Below, in pieces: positions 35,101 to 46,700 of a DNA stretch of 64,000 nt (the stretch's first letter is position 1; each line of letters starts with the position of its first letter). The notes under the pieces were generated by a model. That model made no database searches. It was not told the origin of the DNA and saw only the letters and a program-made list of their open reading frames with translations. A program made the translations under genes and the position numbers. Location: NCBI RefSeq assembly GCF_037975245.1, contig NC_092567.1, positions 16,361,876-16,425,875 on the forward strand. Reading direction: 5' to 3'. This DNA comes from Apostichopus japonicus (lineage: Eukaryota > Echinodermata > Holothuroidea > Aspidochirotida > Stichopodidae).

Positions 35101-35226
35101 ACCGTGGTACTTTTCATCGAGGTAAGTCTACAAAGCGATGACAGCCGAGGGGTCGCCAAACTTCACCTCCGCGCACAGCTTCGAGAATTTTTTCTCCGCC
35201 GCCGTGCGCGGGTCAAGCAATACTTA
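32110..35226 (-). mobile_element. Tx1/L1-like LINE, decayed copy B, inverted relative to copy A
   Basis: Reads, on the minus strand, from a point equivalent to about 29434 of copy A to the shared 3' end. It keeps KRPITLVNVDYKLLAKAL, the intact bridge CAVKGHCIQQNLWLMRDL, GGAKVKCVQYADDVTCVV and the C-terminal LRDLAWRIAHGALATNLKRY, but has many stops and frameshifts. The endonuclease is lost. It is interrupted at about 33264-33704 by some 440 bp with a 33-bp duplicated edge, and again at about 32820-32950 by a LINE-tail segment of the kind repeated at 41.5-42.6 kb. Confidence 0.88.
33264..33704. other. Insert or local duplication in LINE copy B
   Basis: The LINE text at 33230-33263 (ACCAGGATGCAACGCGG, then AATTGGGTACACCGCG) recurs in diverged form at 33705-33738, bracketing about 440 bp unrelated to the LINE. 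The 33-bp flanks are too long and too diverged for a simple recent target duplication. No coding was recognised in the insert. Confidence 0.55.
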
Positions 35227-38200
35227 AGTAGTATGTAAGTAGTATGTAAGTATTCTGTATGTTATATATAGGTATTGTAGGTATAGTTATTGGATACTTG
35301 TTTATTACATTTATATATTTGCATTTAATGTGATTTTGCTATATGCTTGTGCCTGTTATCCTTATTGTCTTTCAGTGTATTTGTTGTTTTGCTAATTTGT
35401 TAGGGTATCTTCAGTTAAAGTCTTGTCTTTGAAGAGTATTTCTCCAGAGGTTATTATTTAGTTGGCATTACATTCTCCTGAAAGAAGCCGTAAACCATGG
35501 AAACCTGATGTAAGCCCCTGAATGACCCTGTATGTCGCAGTTTGCTGTGCTGGTAGTTAGCCCGGCAACGATTGTAAGTTGAGTGTTGGTTATTATTAAG
35601 GCTGTAATTGTCGTCAATGTAACTCTGTTTCTTCTGTGTTTAATCTTACCAAATTGTTATTTGTTATGATACTTCCTTTCGTGCAGAATCGATGAGAAAA
35701 TCTTATTCTATAATATGTTACGATTGATTTGTGTGAATTCATGTTTGCCCAATGTTTGTATATTAATGTGTTTTCTTTTATAGTTTTCTTCATAGTGTTT
35801 CAGTCGCTCCACGTGTGCAAAATAAAAGTGTAAACATCCTCCGCCTACTTCTTTAGCTTCATTGAGCGTCGTCTCGGTGACACAAGGTATGCTACTTTGG
35901 ACGTATTTTGCTTTTGACTGATATGGACACTTTTACATACCAATTTACAATTATATAATAAAGTCATAATTGATATATATGCACGATTAAACTTTCAATA
36001 TAGGGGATAATGGTAAACAGCTTGCAAAACGCCTGCCCCTTACCAGTCCTCTCTTGATTAAATGAAATAAATAAAAATACAAACTATAATGGGCTACTGT
36101 ATAAAAACGCCAAATCAGTCATTCCCAATGCGCCCAAAAGCTTGCAACAATCCAATCGCTGTGGTTCCCCGTATTACTAATTAACGCCAACCAACTTAAC
36201 TAACTCACGAACGGAGATAAAATCCTCAGAAGGTTTAGAAGAAGACACTCGTTATTGATTGTTAAATCTGATTCAACCACATTATATAAATTATCTGATC
36301 AAACCTAGCATAAGTTTAACTTATGTGGTTATATATATTTATTATAGGTAAATATATAGGTAAATATAGATTTATTTATCTTAGTTATCTTAAAGTTCCT
36401 CGATTTCCAGGTCATTTCCCCTTAGTTGCATATTATCCAACAAATGGTTCTTAACGAATTTAACTAACAGTTTGTTTGATAACTGCATAAAGACAGTGAC
36501 CTTAAACTCCCATCGAGTCATTTATTAACAATGCTTGTGTACTACTAAATGATAATGAAGAGTGTCTTTTAATCTTGGTGCAAGTCAGTACCAAACAATT
36601 TGGTTGATAAGAAATCCTATGAGACGTATGAATTTGGTTTGCGAAAAAGTTCAATGACCATGACCCTGGTATAACTAATTGTAAAACTATTTCTGAGTTG
36701 GGAAAAGATCAAAACGAGCTTGCTCTTTATTAAATCATCAAACGAACCTTCTGAAAGCTAATCATATTAAGTTCGTAATAAAAAGTCTTGCTTGAATATT
36801 GATATTAGCGAAAGAACTATCTTATCTACCTCATCCTTTAATAAGGAGGAGTAAAATGATGAATTTTACTGAAGACTTTCTTCTTTTCAAGCGAAAACCA
36901 ATTGAACGATTAATTTGACCATAAATGGAACGTTTCTAAAATGTTTTGAGGAAATTAAAATAGAAGTTTGACAATGTTATGAAAATACTTCTTGTCTAGC
37001 AATAAATATTTTATATTTTAATAGTTTGCTTGCAAACACCTATCCTTAACAACTGTATGTGCGATATTTAAATAACATTTTGAAAACAAACATAACGAAA
37101 CTTTGCTTCTTTTTCCATTAACCAATAATGTCTTTTGAACATTGCAAAGAACTTTTGACGAATTGTTTTCCAAAAAAGAAAAACAATAATTGCGTGATTC
37201 ATGGGCGGGATTACGGGAGGGGGGGGGGGCAAGAGGGGGCATTTGCCCCCACTTTTTCCCAGACCTTAGTTCACTTTTTTGTCGCTTTTGCAGACAAATA
37301 TGCCCAACCCTAATCGAAATTATTCCCCCACAACAGCTATCCAATAGGCCTATTTGTTTTGAATCTAAGTCGAATTTGTGTTTAACATCGTAACATGAAG
37401 CATGCAGAATAACTAGAGCTGGAGCTAGCATTTGGTTCACAGCACAGTTTACGAATCCTGGAGCTAACAAACTAGCGATTCAATTCTGCATGTGATGAAT
37501 CCGCGGCATGTCCTACAGTGCTAGCTTCAGGAATTGATTTTCAACGTTGCTGCTTTACTGAATGCGTTGAATAACTAAATCCAGAGAAAAGATTTACGAA
37601 AGCCAGATTTGCATATTGGGTATATCAATAATTAAATTCAATACACTGACACATGACACTCCCCCCCCCCCCCCCGTGTCAACAATATGCAATGGCAATG
37701 CCGATGTAATTTCTTTACTGCTCGAAATCCTGGAATGATGCATGCAAATCGAATAATGTAAATTACAAATTGGCACTAACACAGTAACACATTAAATCCA
37801 TTGTTACAGTATACAGCACTCGGCAGTTTCGGTAGGAGGGGGGGGGGGGTGTTAAGGTATGTTCAGCCCCCGATATTTGCCAAGTGCTCCAAGAAGTGGG
37901 GACCGCAGGGAGAATTTCGAAGTGGGTGCTGAACATATTCTTGATCGGTCCAATGCACAATATACTAATAATTTTAGGGGGAAAGAACTGTCTAGATGCG
38001 ATTTATTGTTACCAGAGGTGTCATTTTTGCTGATATAGGATTTCCTTTTTGCTTAAATTTCGACGCGCCGCGCCAACTGATGGTGGTGCACCGCCTAAAT
38101 AGTGACGTATAAGCTTCAGTTGTACGTATCACCATATAAGTTCTTCTATCCGTCCTCCCTAAATTTACACACGTTCATTAATTGTTTAGATGCAATGTAA

Positions 38201-39540
38201 AGCCAATATGGGTGTTAATTTTACCGATCTAAGGGTACCTTTGATCAAAAAATTTCGACGCTCCTTGCCAACCGATGATGGCGCTCCGCTTAGATAGTGA
38301 CGTATAACAAAAGTTTTACATCACCATCTGACCAATGTTCTACTATCAATCCACTTCAAATTTTTAAACGATAATTAACTATCTGCATTTTACCGTGGAA
38401 AAACAGGAATACTTCTACGGGCTGACCCCTCCTCTGCCTGTTATCAACCTCATACACAGTATTCATTAGCAAAAACTTGTGCTAAGGGCTACTTCTATAA
38501 ATCTGATTTATTGTCTAAAGATGCCTCAGAATGCACCATGTTACGTCTACATTTTTCCACCTCCATACATAGGAGACGGCAATAACCACAGCTAACACCC
38601 CTTCATAATAAAATCCTTTATTCGCCTCTGTTCCTCCCAAAATGCTCCTTAAAACCTAAATGATAGTTTAAAAATGCCTCAGAATACTCCATTTGCCTTT
38701 GTTTTTCCCCATCTTGTCAATACATGGGAGTTGACCTAATGACCGAACGGGAGCACCCCTGCTTTATAAATTACTTTATACAATCTGGCCTCCCATAAAG
38801 ATTGAGGAAACTATGTAGATCATTCGGGGAATTTTGAGTTATAATCGTTTATTAGCCCAACTTCCGTTTAGACCTACTTGAATGGACCAAAAATGTTGCC
38901 TCATATTGCAACATCTGACATTAAAAACGTTCCTTTTTCTCTTAGGGTTGTGCACAGACCTTCTTACATATATAGAGGTTGGCTACAATGACTCAAGTGC
39001 AGCCCCAAGTACACATATACATACATATTTGACTGTATATCATTTATATATTTGACTGAACTTTATTGGCCTAGCATAGTGGGTTGTTTAATGTGATTGC
39101 CCTAGGTTATAACCATCATCATCAAGTTTTTTTCTTTGTATCGCCATCATCTCTTCATTTCAGCCATCTTTGGGACTCTTTAAGGGACTAAAATAAATTG
39201 GTGAAGCAAGGGGAGCTATACTGATGGGTATACGGACATAAATATATTTCATACATTTAAGGTCATTCCAGGCAGTAACTACATACCCACAATTTCTTGC
39301 TTTCTGTTGTTGATTATACAACACTGACGATCAGCCACAAAAGTATACATTTTAACAAACCTTTTAATTCTCAAAATAACCTCAGACTGTCTTTATTTTC
39401 GAATACACGTTTGTTCTCTGAATAGTGAGTAGTAACAGGCCTTAAGTTATAGGCTCCCATAACCATTTTTTAAATGTCGGTTGATTTCTTTAAAGGGAAA
39501 GTCGTATTAGCCTTTAATCTATAGTAAGTACACTTAGGGA
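35227..39540. other. Intergenic, no gene; poly-G/C MITE remnants
   Basis: 35.2-37.1 kb is AT-rich with nothing recognised. A poly-G segment with GGGCGGGATTACGGG starts at about 37200, a C17 run is at about 37660 within GACACTC(C)nGTGTC, and another G-run is near 37837. These look like remnants of the poly-G MITEs seen at 16.5-20 kb. Related core words lie at 38070-38300. Confidence 0.4.
38060..38310. repeat. Two degraded copies of the hAT-MITE core
   Basis: TTTCGACGCGCCGCGCCAAC near 38062 and TTTCGACGCTCCTTGCCAAC near 38262, each followed by a TGGTGCACCGCC or TGGCGCTCCGCTTAGATAGTG phrase and ACGTATAA. They match the interior of the MITE at 16893-17288 (GTACGCTCCGCGCCAACCCG). Confidence 0.55.
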
Positions 39541-40275
39541 TCCGGTGCTTCGTATTTATCGGCTGCATAATGCAAACCGCATCGTCGAAGCATACGCAGT
39601 ATTATCATATACATTTCTGGAATTTGATTAGTTAGTAGGTGGATTGCAGGATATTCACAGCAGTATAATACAACCAAATAATATCTCCTCAGCTGAAATA
39701 AAATAATTCGTCTTGTCAAAATATTATTATTATTTGCGAGACGCATACAGAATAATACACTAATATAATTTTACAGATAGGATTACACCAGTAAGACTGA
39801 ATAATCGCATCATCGAATCATACACAGTATTATCATATACATTTTCTGAATTGAACTTTGATCAGTTATTATTTGGATTGCAGATCTTTACACAGTAATA
39901 CAAAGAAATCATATCTCCTCAGCTCAATGGAAACAAATATGCTGGTCAAAAATGTATTGTTATTTGCGAGACGCATGCAGAATAATTCACTAATAAAATG
40001 TTCCTTGAGTGATCATACTTTTAACAACTTTTACTTCATCTTTACTTGCAACTGTACAATACACATTGACAAATAACGTATGCCAACAGGATTTTAGTCT
40101 AGTGGAATATGTAATTTGGCTAATTCGATAATTTAGCCATTTATATTTTAATAAAATTCAAGATCAAACACGATCTTAGAATCATCTATCTTGTGCTCTA
40201 TTATTTAAAGAAACCATTGAGGAGACTTTAATTTCAAAACTTCACCATATGATTAAAATGTCCAATGACAAAAGG
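39541..40275 (+). repeat. Dispersed repeat copy 2 with a local tandem duplication
   Basis: About 39580-39770 and 39790-40010 are two copies of a unit of roughly 230 bp (GCATCATCGAATCATAC, AGTATTATCATATACAT, ATCTCCTCAGCT, TTATTTGCGAGACGCAT, AATTCACTAATA). From 39770 to 40275 it matches the dispersed repeat at 20560-21060. A LINE fragment begins directly after it. Confidence 0.65.
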
Positions 40276-40311
40276 ATATTGTGTCACCTTTCAAACCATA
40301 ACCATAAGGTA

Positions 40312-41655
40312 AATAGCATCTGGCTAGGTTATGATGCCTCGGAGGCCACCACTTGGGCCGAGAAGTCTGATCAGGTGGAGGCAAGGCTCGACACATTCAG
40401 TCAGAGGTGGCTCTCCCTCCCTGTGAAGGTTACAGTTGTTCATAGTTTTATTGTTCCTCTCCTTTGGTTTCCTGTTACGGTGATCGCCGCACCGGATCAT
40501 GCCTTGGTGCAATTGGAGAGGATCATATTTGATTTCATTTGGGGAAAGCGCAAACCAAACCTTGTCAAAAGGACCGTTATGTATAAGACCCCCTTGAGCG
40601 GTGGGCTTGGTTTGGTACACCTACCATCTAAACTGCGCTTTCTCCTTTTGAAAGTTGTTTTTGTTGCGTTTGAGAATCCTTCGTTTCCCTTTGCCTTTAT
40701 TATTAGGTTCAGGGGTGGGTTTCTTTCTCGCCACCACTGGCCCGGATCCTTTTCCAATAACCGGCCAAAGGCGACACTCCCTTCTGGTGTGTATACTCAG
40801 ATTGGTGACTCACTTCGTAGAATCAAAGAGGAGGGTGGGCCAGATGTTCTGCTTAACGTGGCCCCCTCTGTGTTATACCCACCATTGTTTCGTTCAATGC
40901 TCGCGCCTTTGTGCCCGTCGGTAGCCGTCTCCGGGACTTGACGTGGAGGATTGCACATGGGATCCTCATCACTAACCATTTTCGCCTAGTCAGGTGGCGA
41001 TTAGGTGATGGGATTTGTCCCCGTGTGGGCTGTAAAGCCATCGAGACTATACAACACCTTTTGCTGGAGTGTCCCTTTGTCCGGTTGGTGTGGGAATGGT
41101 TTCACGCCTTCGTTATTGGTGTTATTGGTTGCACACAGTGGTCATTAGTAGTGACTTTGTTTTGTATGGTTTGATGCCCCCTGTATGCCCAACCTGGGTT
41201 ATGGATCTGCTGTTGTTGTTTGCCGCTATAATCAGGAGACACATCTGGAACAGCTGATGCCGCCTAGTTTCGACGGGGACGTCTGGAGAGCCGAGGCTGT
41301 CGTCCACCTCGTGCAAAGTGACATTAGGTTGCACATGGAGGCGGACCATGCACGGCTTCCCGACACTGCCTTTCGTAGACGCTGGCGCAAGCCTGTCGTC
41401 TACTATCGGGACGTCGTTCCCCGGATGAAATTTGGAGTGAGTTAGTTGTTAGGTGTGGGGGTTTGTGTGGTCGTTACATAAAATGGTTTAAGGGGGGGGG
41501 GGCTCTGTTTGTGGTGTGGAGTTGGCTTTTTGGGGCTGGTTTGTAGTGATTTATTGTTTTGGTTCTGTTGGCCTTTGGGGGTTGTTATACAGACTGGGAT
41601 TGTTTTGTTTTTTTTACCTTTGGTCCGTGTCCGTTCTCTTTGCACGTTAAAAGCA
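40312..41655 (+). mobile_element. Tx1/L1-like LINE 3' fragment, second subfamily
   Basis: The ORF2 C-terminal third is recognisable across at least three frames: SIWLGYDASEATTW, LVKRTVMYKTPLSGGLGLVH, then SRLRDLTWRIAHGILITN and WRLGDGICPRVGCKAIETIQ, then RLPDTAFRRRW. It aligns with the LINE A region from WFGCDAPCDITW to the zf-RVT end, but is clearly diverged. The 5' part, including the RT catalytic site, is missing. Breaks lie near 40905 and 41175. The tail contains a poly-G tract at about 41493. Confidence 0.8.
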
Positions 41656-42740
41656 TCGCATATTTACGATACATGCATCCGATGTTGGTGCATTCTCTAG
41701 TTATACACATGGTTATCTTATCCTGAGTATAAGCAAATAAAAGACTTTGCTTTATTTCATAATGTTTCCACGTGTAACAATGACAGGAACGTTAATATCA
41801 ACTAGGGTTTACTCTACAGCCGATACTCATACTGGTACAGCAACTACTCTTCATGTCCCACAACCGTGCATCAGTAATTACTACTTTGTGTTTGTGAGAC
41901 GGTAACATTGTTACAGGTGGCACTTTCACAACTGCGAAGCTGTTAACTTGTTCCCATGTAAGACAAAGACTGGACAAGGGGTCTATGAAGATGAGAAAGC
42001 CTACGAGATTTCTGTTTGTGGGTTTTCAGTTGGGTTTGTGGTGGATGTTAAACAGACTGGGATTGTTTTTGGTTTTTGGTTTTTCCGTGTCCGTTTTCTT
42101 TGCACGTAAAAAGCGATTCTTTGGATGATAATCTAAGTTTATGAATCATTTCGGACGAAAAACATCTCTTACTGCTTTCTTATTAGCTTAATTAAGTCCA
42201 GTTCACTACTTTCAAAACGGCTGAATTTGCGACAAATATGCAAATGAGATGACGAAAGAGGATGGAGTCACGGTATCCTAGCGACGCATCAGGAACAACA
42301 AAATAGCAGTAGATCCGCAAACGTACTTGTGTGTACGAGACGTATTAATATTGTACATAGGCCTAGCATACTCAGTTTAACTGTGGTTTGGAGTTTGCTT
42401 TTTGGGGTCGGTTTGTAGTGTTTTTTTGTTTTGCTTTTGTTGGCCTTTGGGTCCGTGTCCTTTTCACGTCACGTTAAACGCTACGTTAGTGAGAGATTTG
42501 TGTTTGTGGGTTTCAGTTGGGTTTTTGGTGGTTGTTTTACAGACTGAGATTTTGAGATTTTGGTTCTGTTGACCTTTGATCCGTGTCCGTTTTCTTTGCA
42601 CGTAAAAAGCACTACTGTTCATGTCCCACAACCGAGCATCAGTAATTACTACTTTGTGTTCGTAACACGGTATGATATGTTACAGGACATGAACAGTAGT
42701 TACTGTACCAGCTATTAGTATCGGGTGCACTCTACCACAA
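41500..42740 (+). repeat. Reiterated LINE 3' tails and flanking direct repeat
   Basis: Segments with GTTCTGTTGGCC(TTTGG), CCGTGTCCGTT and TCTTTGCACGT(A)AAAAGC recur at about 41560-41655, 42030-42115, 42380-42480 and 42530-42612, with no LINE coding sequence between them. A 75-bp direct repeat (TTCATGTCCCACAACCG, CATCAGTAATTACTACTTTG) occurs at about 41848 and 42610, and GATACTCATACTGGTACAG near 41823 has an inverted partner near 42710. Confidence 0.6.
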
Positions 42741-43777
42741 ATAAACAGGACATGACGTCATATACCATAATGGTCTTGGATGACCGTGAAGTGGCGGCAA
42801 CAGAAGTTTAAAGTGTAGGGGTTGAATGAAACAGTTTGGGAAAATTGGAAGTCCAGAAACACACCTATATATCAAGCACACATCTCGGTAAAATAAATGT
42901 TTATTAGTTGTTTCTTAGAATTTTTTTCAATCACATAATCTAAATATTCGATAAACATAAATTAGCTGAACAAAAAATTACTAGGCGTTTGTGCAGATAA
43001 ACAATCATGGGTTATCAGAATCTTGTATGACTGCATTTTTGACGATCGCATTATTCGGAAAAACATTAGAAAAAAAGGAAACAACTACTTGCAAGATTTA
43101 TCGGCCGGACTGAAATGGTCATTCTATACAAATACATTATTTTATCAGATGACATCCTTCCTACAATGAATACACTGTTACTAATGGTTTTGTTATATTA
43201 GTACCGATGTCATACAACTGGTGGCATAAAAAAACTACTAAAAACCAATTCAAATATTGAAAAGATACATAAAACTATGTATCTATCAATATAGTTATCA
43301 GATTAATTTTCTATAACCTACTAGCTACAATTCCAGTACATTAAATGATTATTTTCAATATTAAGTACATATTAAGAATATATATTTAAAATAAAAGTTT
43401 TCCCTTCCTTTACGGTAAGGCAAGCAAGAAAGGAGGATTGCGGATTGCTCCGCCTAAAGGAATACAACATGTGGATTTAAATATGTCTAATCGCATGCAG
43501 TGGACAAAATGTAAACTGTACAAATGTTATCTATGTAACACGTCAGTTTCTGAGATGCGTGTGGTGATGTTCGTCAAACGTCACAGTACAACGTAACCAT
43601 TTCCTTACGTTAGATGACAAATCAGAATTGCAAATCAGAATACTAAGAAAGTCTCAATGAAATACAGTGTTCTTCTATGATTATGTAGGAAAACGTTTTA
43701 ATTGTTATATAACTTGATTACAACTACTTAATTAGTCGCTGGTATTTTCTTTCCTGCATCCAATCTGTAGTATTATT
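42741..43777. other. 3' flank of the NERD-helicase gene
   Basis: AT-rich, no exon recognised. It is presumably the 3' untranslated and downstream region of the minus-strand gene. Confidence 0.4.
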
Positions 43778-46700
43778 TCATTTTTCTTCAAGTAATTTTG
43801 ATTTTAATAAGACAGGCAAAATACGTCCTTCGTTTTGGATAAAGCTGTCAAACTTTTCAATTTCTCGTTTAAATCCTTTCATACGCAAGTCATCTGACTT
43901 GAGCTTCTCGATTTCGTCTTGAAACATCTTCTTATGTGCCTCAAGCAACCTCTTTGTTTCGCCTGGTGGTAATATAACATGGACGTATTTACAGGTGCAC
44001 CGCGACAGGAACATTACACTTGTGCTTCCTGATGGTTTATTTGGTAACCATTGCCACATTGATAGCAGATCTATGAATATAAGTCTATCATTCTCACATC
44101 CGCTATATGTGTTTTCATCAACAATTAAATGCTCGGATCGACTGGATTCCTTGGGTTCTTCAAATGCTGCATTTGCCACTGTTAACCAACTGAAACTGCC
44201 AATGTTGACGTTTTTTAGTGCCTCATTTATGACAGATTTGATGTTAGTAAATAGGTCACTTTTAAATGATCTGTTAAAGATGTGGGATACCATAAATACT
44301 ATATGTGGTATTTTATCTTTAACTTTGTAGAAATCTTGATCCTGCAGTATTCTTTTTATTACATCCGAAATTCTCTGTGACAGATACTCACACAATGCTG
44401 ATTCACATTCACATTTACGCACACATTTACATTTGCAGTCGTCCTCAGTACATGTGCATGTTATGTTTTCAATTTTGTACAAGAGGGCTTTTGCTTCGCT
44501 TGGTGTACTGGGGACTCGATTTTCATTGCTTTCCTGATATTCACTCTGATTGAATTGCTGATAAGTTACTGCTTGGTCCTCTCGATTAGAATCTTCACTT
44601 TGTGTTGGATCGTCTCCCCGATTGCTCGGTAAGTCTGAATCCTGAATAGTTGTTTGACAGCTGTTTTGATTACCTGCTTCATTTCCTACTTGACTGTCGG
44701 TTTGCCTAACATTTTCTGTCAGATTGTCTTTGTGATTATCGTTACCATGAGACGCGTGGTTGCTTCTCTGTGGACTTTTACATATGTCTCCGGTGTATTT
44801 GCAAATTGCCTCCATCAGTCTAGAAATAACAGGAGGATTCCTCATATTCTTTGTGAGATACACTGCAGGGAAGTTCTCACTATCGGCCACTGTGTCCTTG
44901 TAACATGTTTCTGTTGCTAACGATATCCACACCTTGGCAATACCGCTACCAGGCTGACTGCATCTCTCAACAATCTGTTGTTTGATTAACTGGAAGAGAC
45001 TCAACGGCATTTCATCAACAAAAATGTTGACTTCCGTTTTCTTATTTGTGTCACTGCTAGATGATTCTGCTTTATTACGTTTCAATTTCAAAAGAAAGTC
45101 AAACACCTTAATAAATATATCACCTGTAAATTTAACTACATTTGAAGCAATTTCATTGGTTAGTGTTTGTTTGTATAAATGTGTAATTGATTTAATATCC
45201 ACTTTCTCTTTATGAATGTCTCTAATGCTCTGTTTTAAATAACTAACAAGTGGTAGTTCCATAAAAGTAGGATTGAAATTCAAGAATTTGTTCAACTCCG
45301 CACAGCTTATTATGTAGGTTCCCAGACCTTCTAATGCATCATTTTGTGCCATATGCGTAAGAAGAAAAGTCTTGCCGGTTCCAAAATCTCCCGTAATAGC
45401 AAGACATTTATGGCGACGCCGTACTACCTGTGCTTGCGCTGGACTAAGATAAAGACGTGCCTTTGTTCCAAATGTGTTTCGACAAGTTTTCTCCAAACTT
45501 GTACAAAGAGTACTGTTTTTAACAAACAACTCACTGATCTTCAAGAATTGTTCATGAGACCACATGATGGGATGTTTATTACATTCATGTAGCAGCCCAT
45601 TAAGCCAACTTTTAGATTCTATCTGTGTTTTACCAAGTATTATATTGTTGTGATCTCTACACACAGGGATACCATTATCGGTTTCAGAGGCATCGAGAGA
45701 TGCAAGCCTTAAGATTTGTTCTGTTTCAACACACGGGAGTGCAATAAACCCCCAAATTGGTATGTTACTAAATGGGAAGTTTGCAAGCTCTCTGCTTATA
45801 ACTGCAAAAGCCATCACGTCTCTGTAAAGTTGTTCTGCAGCATCCTTTACATTATGCCTCGTCGTGCTAAATTTTTTCGGTTTAACTGTAATTCCTTTTA
45901 CTTGGACAAATATTATGCCAAGTTGCTTACAAATAACAACCACGTCGTGTTCCCCATTCTTCTTTTCATTAACATTGTATAACTGATACGAGTATTTGAA
46001 ATCAGAAAATATAAACATGTGCAAGTTGCCACATGTCTCTCCCCACGCACGGATGCTTTCTGAAACGATTTCCTCTGCTTTCCAGGCATTGTTGTCTGAA
46101 TTTGTAACGGTTTTTTTCTTGTTTCTCTTAATTTCAGGAATAGAGAAAGGGACCCTGTACACATATTCTTCTGAATAATCTGTGAAAAACTCAATTGAGT
46201 GTTTTGTTGATGACCTTGTTTCAAATTTCTTCGGTTTGGTAAACCCGCACTTTTGGAATACGTGATACAGGGCACATGCATCATACTAAAAGGAAAACAT
46301 ATAGAAGATAGTTATGCTAGATTACATTAAGTTATTCACTTGTTTAAACATTGTGGCTTATAAATATTAATCATATAATTTCAAGTTTGGATAAACCCTT
46401 CCCTAAACACCCTTCCCAAAACACTTTCCAAGAATAAAATTTACAACCTCAAAATTGCCATTATTTAGGAATTTGTTGTAAATTTTAATGCAACATATAA
46501 AGGGAACTTAACCTTGTGAGGGACTAAGATAATACTTGTAAAAGTAAAAAATTCGATTATTTCATTTGAATTTCTTACATAAATGTTAACATTAGTTACA
46601 ATCGTTACTAAACTCACTATCTCAAATGCACGTTTTCAAACCAAAATAGAAATTGCGTCGCAGAGATTTTTTCCATTGAAATTTGTTCTGTAATGGCGTC

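Noticed and set aside
46160..46162. A protein start at this GTG for the NERD-helicase
   Set aside because: A GTG start is not expected in animals, and the frame continues upstream to an acceptor at 46286-46288.
45913..46284. Alternative 123-residue frame at the 5' part of the large exon
   Set aside because: It overlaps the NERD-helicase frame, which carries all recognisable motifs and the in-phase upstream exons.
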